A DNA stretch of 64,000 bases. Origin: Stramonita haemastoma (taxonomy: Eukaryota; Mollusca; Gastropoda; Neogastropoda; Muricidae). Positions 56,314 to 64,000 of the stretch are shown here, in pieces. A model generated the notes under the pieces. It had not been told where the DNA came from. It made no database searches and was given only the letters and a program-made list of their open reading frames with translations. The position numbers were made by a program, and so were the translations under genes. The DNA lies in the NCBI GenBank assembly GCA_030674155.1, contig CM060322.1, positions 66,553,401 through 66,617,400 on the forward strand, read 5' to 3'. Numbering within the stretch: the stretch's first letter is position 1; each line of letters begins with the position of its first letter.

Positions 56314-57317
56314 TTATTATACAATACATCAGATTTGAAAATTTATGACTAGTATTTTAAATGTAGACTACATATCACTATCTAATATTCTGAATTTAAA
56401 TATGACTATAACATGTAGTAACTTAAATGTAGATACATGCCCCCACCTGCTCTACAGTAAACCTTGTGTAACTGGCAAGGCCAGACAGGGATCAGACTGC
56501 ATGCTTACTTAGTGTAGACAGTTGTGTTCATTTTCTCTGATGCCTTCAACGACTTTACAGTGCAGGGACTAGTACTTTGTGCCAAGCTTTGCTCCGTATT
56601 TCCTAAAAGGATTAGTGACTGGCTTTTCTTTAGAGTGTTAAGCATCTCCCAGTTTTCCTGACACATTTGCCAACTTTCTCTGTCATATATGTAGATTCCA
56701 TTTTTCTCTTAGTCATTACACATTCCCAGTTTTCTGAAAGTCAGTAGATGCTTTACAAGGTTTAGCATTTGCTTATTGTAGCATTTGTGAGGAAGCTCCA
56801 GCAGATGCAATCATTCGATATTTTTTCATTTGGTCTCTGAACTGATTAGCTCTCTTCTCTATCATTTTCTTGTTTCATCCACAGATCTGTCTGACAAGAA
56901 TTTCACCACATTGGTTTCAGTAGTCATGTGTGTGTGTGAACTTACCAGTTTGCAAACCCCTTCCCCCCTCCCCAACACACCTTACCATGTAAACACACAC
57001 CTGTATATGCATATAAGCACATGTGTTGGGAGTTAGGGATGCTGAAGTGAATAAAAGAGAGAGAGAGATATTATGAAATGATGAAATCTTATTAGCTAGT
57101 GGTAATATATTAAGCACAATACCTACTTTCCCTTTGTTAGACTTCAAAAGTCATTTTTTGAAACAGTGTTGAAGAAACACATTTATTAGCAGTGAACCCC
57201 TGTGGTTAGCCACACTCCCCTGCACCCAAAAGCAACTGGGGATTCATATCCTTTAGGGTTATTAAATGGGGATTCATAAAACCTTCACTCAATGCATGAA
57301 AATCCTTTTTAGAATGT

Positions 57318-57960
57318 GTACACACCTCACACATTTGCACTCACCTATGCATAAGGGTACATGCACGTGCACGCATGTGCGCACACACACATGTATGTCT
57401 GCACGCATGCAAACAGGCATGCACCCACACACCCCCACCCTCACACTACCACCTACTCACCCCAGGATGAGGACAGGCCCCATAGTAGTGATATGGGTGG
57501 CTGAAAAGCCCAAGCTGAAAAGCTCGTCCTCTTCCCATATGTAATGGTCAGAAATGTCAAGCAAGAACACAAAAGAGAGCAAGTACCCCTAGCTCAGGCT
57601 CGAGAAAGCTCCTGTTGTGTTTTTAGAAAATGGCGCCTGGCCAGAGGCTCAAGGGAAAACATTTGGGGTCGTGTTTGTGCACTTGCACGCACAAACAGCA
57701 CAAGCATGAGCATATACGCACAAAAACATGCACACACACGCATATACGCGCATGCATGCATGCACACACATGCACGCATGCACACACATCCGCACACATT
57801 CTCATACACATACATATGCATGCATGCACACATACCCACCCTCACCCTCACATTACCACCTACTCACCCCAGGATGAGGACAGGCCCCATAGTAGTGATA
57901 TGGGTGGCTGAGAAGCCCGAGCTGAAAAGCTCATCCTCTTCCCATATGTAATGGTCAGAA
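57318..57960 (+). repeat. Internal ~400-bp tandem block in copy B
   Basis: Two units, each CA-rich DNA followed by CACCTACTCACCCCAGGATG, GGTGGCTGAaAAGCCC and CTCGTCCTCTTCC, then GGTCAGAAATGTCAAGCAAG and the ctcgag...GGCGCCTGGCCAGAGGCTC segment. The second unit's copy of the last segment is interrupted by the TTAA element. Confidence 0.8.
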
Positions 57961-58040
57961 ATGTCAAGCAAGAGCACTAAAAGAGGGCCAGTACCGCAAG
58001 CCTATCAACTGTTAGGCTCGAGAAAACCCCTGTGGTGTCC

Positions 58041-59086
58041 TTAACCTTTTCACTGCTGACCTATTTTGCTCAGGCCTATGCTGAAGAAATTTTCAGAAAC
58101 AGACAAAAATCACACATATGATTTTCAATTGCTTTCAATTCAGGAAATTCCTAAGATAGCTACATAAAGTATATACTGAATGAAAGGAAATTGAATGAAG
58201 ATTGTATTTGTGACAATTTTAAAAATATATAATTAGACAGACAGACACACGTGCGCGCAGGCAGGCAGGGAGGCACGCACACGCACACACACACTGCTCT
58301 TCACACAAACACACAGCCAGGGAGCCAGGGCAGATGTCAGCAAGAACAACAGCTCATCAACAAAACAAACAGACACACACTGAAAACTGACAGCTAACGA
58401 GTAGCCTAGGTGACAAGTGACACACGAGGTTGCAACCACTTCAAAGTAGATCAAACACATCAGCCACTCAGTGACTGGCTCGTTCGCTCACTGACCAAGC
58501 CCTGACCAAAGGTGCAACCATACGATACACACATTTAGTTGTTCTGTTTATGAATAAACAGAGAAAAAAAGCAATATAATTATGTTATAAAAACGAACAA
58601 AGCCCTCAAATATACCCAACTGCATCTCGGATGATACGATCTTCATGTTCCGATTCAGACCATGAGTATGCAGGATCAAAACCCGAGTCGTTTGCATCAA
58701 CTTCGCAAAGTTCGATGTCAACTGAATAAAAAAACAAAAACTAATCTCCACTATCTTGATCTCTATAAATTTCATCAATAAACTTCGGCAACTGTGTAGG
58801 TCAGTTGAGGGACAACCATTGCTTCGAAAACCCAAAAATTGAACTTTGGAGTACCTTGTTTACCTTGCCGATTGAACGTCATAAAATATGCAAATAACTT
58901 GAACAAATGGGACTCATGGGTTGAAGATACATCAAGGGAGCTAAACAAATCATAATAAGAAGGATTTTCAGCAATGCTGAGCAAAACAGAGAGAGCGTTG
59001 GTTCATGAGGAGCCGCGCTCGTCAACACAGCATTGCAGGTGGTGGTTTCTATGATGAGCGCGTCAACAGCGCAGTGTAGGGGTTAA
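58041..59086 (+). mobile_element. TTAA-flanked DNA element, probably piggyBac-type, ~1.04 kb
   Basis: TTAA at 58041-58044 and 59083-59086 bracket 1,038 bases. Ends read CCTTTTCACTGCTGACC on the left and, on the minus strand, CCCCTACACTGCGCTGTTGAC on the right: imperfect inverted ends with the CCC/CCT start common in piggyBac-type elements. Copy A has the uninterrupted site GTTCTTAAGAAAGTGG at about 25421. The interior is non-repetitive and has no full transposase. Two short minus-strand open stretches near the right end may be exon remnants. Confidence 0.75.
58640..58984 (-). pseudogene. Possible exon remnants inside the TTAA element
   Basis: Minus-strand frame MLSIAENPSYYDLFSSLD... (58984 to about 58865) ends near a CGGCAAG|GTAAAC donor. 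About 150 bases on, TTTTGTTTTTTTATTCAG (acceptor, ~58723) precedes VDIELCEVDANDSGFDPAYS and WSESEHEDRIIRDAVGYI, then a stop. The second segment is acidic, as N-termini of piggyBac transposases tend to be. Whether they belong together is unproven. Confidence 0.3.
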
Positions 59087-59524
59087 GAAAATGGCGCCTG
59101 GCCAGAGGCTCAAGGGAAATGTTTGGGGTCATGTTTGTGTGTATGCAAGCATGAACATGCACAAGCACACATACTACAGGAGTACTATCTAGGTGAACAC
59201 AGACACAAACAGAGATATACATAGACACACAGACACAGGCACACATTTTAGGGGAGGTGGGGGGTATGGACTTGCAATGCCTTGAGGGGTGGGTTTGTGC
59301 TCCTGGTTTGATAGTTCTGAGGGGGGGATTCTGTGTTGCTGGAAGGTCATGGGAGGTTAGAGTTTTATCACCAGGGTTGTGTTTTGGGCTACAATTTGCT
59401 TTGAACATAAGATTTTTTTTCAGGTAAAACTGTATTTGCTGAAAAACATTGGATGAGACTTTGATTTCTCTCTAAAACCATTAGTGCATACTATAAGGAA
59501 GACTTGCACACTTGTCTGCATAGA

Positions 59525-59550
59525 TTTACACCCCTCCCCCCCCCCCCCCC
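59525..59550. repeat. C-rich run
   Basis: CCCCTCC followed by ~18 C at the start of a CA stretch. The copy A equivalent (about 25840) lacks it. Confidence 0.85.
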
Positions 59551-61003
59551 CACATACACACATACACACAGACACACATGACTGCATGCCTCAACTGGAA
59601 TATACTACCAAGTGGAAAACACTGTCTTTCTTGTTAGCTACATGTCCTCTTTATATGTGCAAGTTCAGCCTGCTGTAGAAGAAGTATGCAGAACTGACAT
59701 TTTACTCAGGACAGTCAGTTGCCTGCAAGTTGGATTGGCTGGTTTGATAGTTCTGAGGGGGTGATCCTGTGTTTGCTGGAGGGTCTTTGGAGGTTAGAGT
59801 TTTATCACCAGGGTTGTGTTTTGGGCAACAAAACACAAGCCTAGCCTAGATAGTAGGCTAGGGGTGTAAATCAAAAAAATGTTGGCTTTGATTTTCTCTT
59901 TGTTTGCTTCTTGAGTAAAGGATTGGTTTTCTTATCAAGGTATGAAAATATGTCTATACCTGTTAATGCAATGTTCCTTCTTAATTTTTCTGGTGATAAT
60001 CTTCCTTAGTTACAATTGTCATTATCTTTCAGTGAGAAGTTTGTAAGCTAAAGCGATCTTCCTGATTTTCTCCAGCTGCTCCATTTTCTTTTGCCAGAAA
60101 AAAATATGTAGTCTCAGCCGTGTCTGGACTACCCACCATTGCACAAGATTCCCCTGACAAAGCCAAACTGGACAGTCCTTTAACCAATATCAGTTTTCCT
60201 TCTTCCAGCTAAGTTGACCACATTCTAAAATATGTTGATAAAAGCTCATTTCACTGTGCAAGTAAAGAACAAGACAAACTAGCCTATGATTGACACATGG
60301 CATTAAAAAATGTTGCTGAATTTGGTCTTTGTACCCCCAAAGTCACAGCCATACTGCCTGACTGACTAGTTTAATAGTAATACTACACACAGTGGACATG
60401 AGCAGTGACTGAATAGGATTGGTAGTGTGACTTGGCTACATGATTCTGCAGTGGTTTAGACAGAGGCACATGACCAGGTAGTACTGTAGACATAGAAACA
60501 GGACAGTGCAGCACTCGGAAATCTCTATTCTTTTCTCACATCCTTCATTAGACTGCTTTTTTCTGTGAAGATTACTAAGAATATGATTATTCATTAGTCA
60601 CTGATGGATACAGTCTGAAGCTAATTTTGTCTTTTGTCTTACCCATGTGTTTGAAAAAGTTATTTATTTTTGTCAAAGAGTGGAATGTTTGGAATAGATG
60701 TGTTATCAGACAGGTTTTGGTGTGGGTTGGGGGGTGGGGGGTGGGGGGTCTCAGGCCAGATGGTGCACACTATGGCTCGGTATGGTCCTGTGTTCACATC
60801 TGTATGGAACAACTCACAGAAAGCTGACGAGGAATCAAAACAAGTAGATTATGGTAAAATTAAAAACATGAAAACCTCTAGCAACATACTAGTAGATTAT
60901 AAAGAGTGTTCAAAAACATTTTTAAAAAATCAGCAACATACTAGTAGATGATAGACATTGATCAGAAATGTGAAAACATTCAACAACATACTTGTGGAAT
61001 TTT

Positions 61004-61025
61004 TTTAGGGGGGGGGGGGGGGGGC
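61004..61025. repeat. Poly(G) run
   Basis: About 20 G. Copy A has GGGAAGGGGGGGGTGGAAGGG at the same point (30062). Confidence 0.9.
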
Positions 61026-61290
61026 GTTGACTTGTTAGCACCTGATTATTTCAGGCTAAACATTCTTGAAGAGTGTTGGTAGCTGGTGCAATGACCTGTA
61101 GACTCAGCTGGGGAAAGTGACATTTCAAGGAGACCAAGTCTCTGTGACTTTTTAGAGAAATTGTATTCATTTTATAACTGTCAGTGTTTTATCTCCCGCT
61201 TTTCCATCCCCCCACTTTATTTTACAGGTTTGGGTTCTAAAATCTGTAGTCACATTTATTATGGTCACACAACTCTTTCATCTATAAGAA

Positions 61291-61875
61291 GCCTGGGTGG
61301 ATCAACTCGGCAGATCTCTCTTTTACTTTGAATGTTCTGAGCATCATAGTCAGAAACTTCAATCTTCATAGCCACTAACTGCCCTTCAATTTCATGATCT
61401 TTCTTCTTGATCCAGACTGATTTTCCAAGATAATTTTTTTGGTTACCAAACTAAGATGATATTTAAATGTAAATTTTCTTTTGGTTTAGATTTCCTTTAC
61501 TGCTGTATTTTGTCTTCCTAAAGTGGGAGTGTGGGAGTTTTGAAGGCAGGCCAAAGACATGGGTAAGCCTGTAGTCTCAAACTGTGCCTACAAGGTGAGT
61601 GAGGCACTGCAGGTCTGCTGTGAATGGAGGGGCTGGGTGGTGGTGGTGGTGGGGGCTAATAAAAATAGAAAGCCTTGGTACAAGGAAGTCCTGGTTAGTG
61701 TTCATGTCCCTTTGTGTTTGTAGTGATACAAGTTGTTGGTACAGGGAAGTCCTAGTCGGTGTCAGTGTTCCTTTGTATGTGTAGTGCTACAGGTAGACAA
61801 ATCTTAATAGTTTTTCTTCTGTTTCTTGACTTGTCAAAATGGGAACCTTTCCAAATTTTTCCTCTTGCTTTTTGT
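61291..61875. other. Segment present in duplication B only
   Basis: About 580 bases between GAAGCCTGG and GTAGACATGTTG that are absent from copy A (30352). It includes an imperfect direct repeat (GGTACAaGGAAGTCCTgGT, twice, 61676 and 61738). No transposon ends or coding content recognised. Either a deletion in A or an insertion in B. Confidence 0.65.
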
Positions 61876-62612
61876 GGTAGACATGTTGATTTAAAAGGTT
61901 GACTATCATCCCATTGTATGGAGTGTTGATCATTTGTGGCATCCTAGTTATTCTTAACATTTCCTGTCTGCTAAAGAATTGTCACTCCATTTGTTGGCTT
62001 CATACGCTAACATCCTCTCATCTTTGAAAGTTACATTTTCTGAGTTAGCATGTTTGTGCTCCAGTTTCTGTGAAAGCTTTCTTCTTTGTGCTTCTGTTGG
62101 GAAACCTTTTGTAGTGACTGCAGTCTTCACATGGATGTGTTTCTGCAAGGTTTTCACAGCACTTCTTTTTCCTGCACTGTCTGTGACTGATTGTACTAAG
62201 GACAGGTCTGCAGTGTGTCTGTGTCACTCCAGTTTTTCCTGAGTTTTTTCCTGAGTTTCTGCCCCCTTTCTTTCTGCTATCCTGTCTAACCCCACCCTTC
62301 TCCCTTGTGTGTTGGTTGTGACATGTAGGAAAATATAGATACAGTCTTAGAGTGGAGTGGAAAAGTGACAGTGTGTGTGTTTGTGTGTGTATGTGTGTTT
62401 GTCTGTGTCTGTGTCTGTGTGTGTGTCTGTGTGTGTGTCTGTGCATGTGTGACTGTGAGTCTGTGTGTGTGTGTCCTATAGAGCAGTAGTTGTGGTGGTC
62501 ATAGTAATAGTGGTAGCTGTAGCATTAGTAGCGGTAGTAAAATATAATAATAGCTAAACTGGTGATTGTAGTATGCCATCTAATATCTGTTTACATCAGT
62601 AATACTAGATAT

Positions 62613-63715
62613 ATTTCATAGACTTCAAAAAGGCCTTTGACAGGGTATGGCATGACGGCCTCTGGCAAGTACTCAAGCACTTCAACATTGACAACTGCCT
62701 AATTGAAGTTATCAAGGCTCTGTACGAGAATGCAAGAAGTGCAGTTTTCATGAACAATCACGTGGGCGAGTTCTTTAAGAACACGGTTGGTGTCCGCTAG
62801 GGCTGCCTTCTCTCACTTGTACTCTTCAACCTCTTCCTCAAAAACATCATGACAGAGACACAGCAAAACCACCACACTTCAATCTCCATTGGTGGAAGGC
62901 CCCTTTGCAACCTCAGATTTGCAGATGACTTTGACCTCATGGCAGCAGCAAACAAGAACTGCCAATCCTCACAGTCTAACAGATCAAGCGAACGCATATG
63001 GCATGGAGGTCAGTACAGATAAATCAAAGATCATGGTCAACAGCGCGAGTAATGACATCATGGAAATAAAAATGAATGGAGAAATACTGGAAGAGGTGAG
63101 CCAAATCAAATACTTAAGCTCCATCCTAACAAAAGATGGCACATCAAACAATGAAGTGAAAGCTTGCATTGCAACAGCAACATCTGCTCTAGTCAGACTC
63201 GAGAGGATCATCAGAAGCAACAGCATCAGCTTCTGCACCAAATACCACCTCTACAAATCCCTCTGATATCTATCCTCCTATATGGTTGTGAATCATGGAC
63301 TCTGACAGCAGAGTTAGAGAGGAGAATCCAAGCATTTGAGAACAAGTGCTACAGGAGACTCCTGAAATTATCATACAAAGAACACAAGACCAATAACTAT
63401 GTGAAAGAAGAAATCAAAAAGCGTGTGGGCCCCCAAGAGCCTTTGCTCTCCACCATAAAGAGGAGAAAGCTGATGTGGTTTGGTCACACCACAAGACACA
63501 ACACCCTAGCAAAAACCATCTTGCAAGGAACAGTCAAGGGCAAGAGAAGAAGAGGCCGCCAAAAGAACTCATGGGTTGACAACATCAAAGACTGGACTGT
63601 CCAACCCCTGCAACACCTCCTACTAGCCACACAGGATTGTGAAGCATGGAAAAAGATCTCTGTTGCGTCTTCTCTCATGTCCCCCCTACGTCCTCTGGGA
63701 CATGGGACTGAGTGA
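62613..63715 (+). pseudogene. RTE RT palm and C-terminus (broken)
   Basis: Open pieces: FIDFKKAFDRVWHDGLWQVL ... FFKNTVGV, LLFNLFLKNIMTET, then QANAYGMEVSTDKSKIMVNS through SFCTKYHLYKSL (62965-63266), then ISILLYGCESWT to LGHGTE (about 63268-63715). Three frame breaks. The active site loop FADDF is kept. Confidence 0.87.
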
Positions 63716-63719
63716 GAGT
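62613..63719 (+). mobile_element. RTE-type LINE, GAGTGA-tailed subfamily, strongly 5' truncated
   Basis: Third copy of the subfamily, beginning in the RT palm at FIDFKKAFDRVWH. It inserts into the right end of duplication B at ACTAGAT (same site as 31046 in A). Stops: TAG at ~62799 (GVR-stop-GCLL) and an indel near 62945. FADD is present (LRFADDFDLM). Another frame break lies at 63265. The tail is GAGTGAGAGTGA. Confidence 0.9.
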
Positions 63720-63753
63720 GATATATATATATATATATATCACTCTCACTCAC
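63706..63753. repeat. Hairpin at the RTE tail
   Basis: GAGTGAGAGTG followed by ~22 bases of AT, then CACTCTCACTCACTCAC: the RTE tail and an inverted copy of it flank a TA tract, giving an extended palindrome. Confidence 0.8.
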
Positions 63754-63767
63754 TCACATATATATAT

Positions 63768-64000
63768 GTGACGCTCCACCACATAATGAGACGGAGTGCA
63801 CATGAGGTCAATTTTTAGTTATTGACATGTTATTAATGTGCAATAAAGTGGCTATCAAATACAAAAAAACAGATTGAAAATCGGACAATTCTGTGCAACA
63901 TTATTACAAATTGAAATGATAGACTGCAGGATGTGACAAAATGAGAAACGGCAAAGTTTATTTTAGTAACAGGTTGTCAGAATGAGTGCTTTGGTATTTT
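63768..64000 (-). mobile_element. MITE, copy 4 (inverted, cut by window end)
   Basis: GTGACGCTCCACCACATAAT then TTTTTAGTTATTGACATGTT, in the same orientation as copy 3. It is flanked on the left by ATATATAT. It continues past base 64000. Confidence 0.88.

Larger units (their letters stand above)
56316..62606 (+). repeat. Segmental duplication, copy B
   Basis: Direct copy of 23855-31046. It contains a 1.04-kb TTAA-flanked insertion absent from A, a ~580-base stretch at 61291-61875 absent from A, and an extra ~400-base tandem unit (57447-57545 and 57853-57950). It lacks the RTE insertion of A. Its right edge is interrupted by an RTE copy at 62613. Confidence 0.9.

Overview
This is eukaryotic, repeat-dominated DNA. 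There is no operon structure, no ribosomal RNA gene and almost no intact coding sequence. The mix of RTE-, CR1/L2- and I/Jockey-type LINEs, tRNA-derived SINEs, piggyBac- and pogo-like DNA elements, and long (TG)n, (GA)n, (TA)n and (TAGA)n microsatellites fits a marine invertebrate. A mollusc, probably a gastropod, is my best guess, but this is inference from repeat style only. Layout, left to right: 1-3574 is a decayed minus-strand LINE of CR1/L2 type. 3592-8037 is an I/Jockey-type minus-strand LINE split by a full-length plus-strand RTE element (4308-7549) with an 11-bp target duplication. 8.0-13.2 kb is microsatellite-rich and holds two copies of a ~420-bp palindromic-ended MITE. 13.9-16.0 kb holds a coding-like remnant and an internally deleted pogo-like transposase. 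16.4-23.8 kb is a patchwork of SINE pieces, a third MITE copy, an RT fragment, a piggyBac C-terminal zinc domain and another LINE 3' piece. 23.86-31.05 kb (copy A) and 56.3-62.6 kb (copy B) are direct copies of one long non-coding segment. Copy A carries a nearly intact RTE insertion and copy B carries a 1.04-kb TTAA-flanked insertion, so each serves as the empty-site control for the other. 33.0-39.1 kb is a tandem array of ~0.9-1.0 kb monomers. Six of them carry a 61-128 bp exon-like cassette bounded by splice-acceptor and splice-donor motifs. 39.2-44.1 kb looks like a transcription unit: promoter motifs, a first-exon donor, two more families of duplicated exon-like cassettes, and a last exon with a polyadenylation signal. 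No conserved reading frame runs through the cassettes, so a long non-coding RNA is the leading interpretation. 44.9-45.5 kb is a 72-bp satellite. 46.1-52.1 kb is a cluster of RTE copies, including one with textbook twin-priming inversion and two whose 3' tails have grown into (TAGA)n microsatellites. 54.34-56.22 kb (minus) is the only long undamaged non-LINE reading frame, a member of an unnamed family with DLQ and YSDxCGGQN motifs that I infer to be transposase-derived. The window ends in a third copy of the 27-kb RTE family and a fourth MITE. The genes do not form a pathway. The biology here is mobile elements nesting in one another, plus one region where tandem duplication appears to have multiplied exons.
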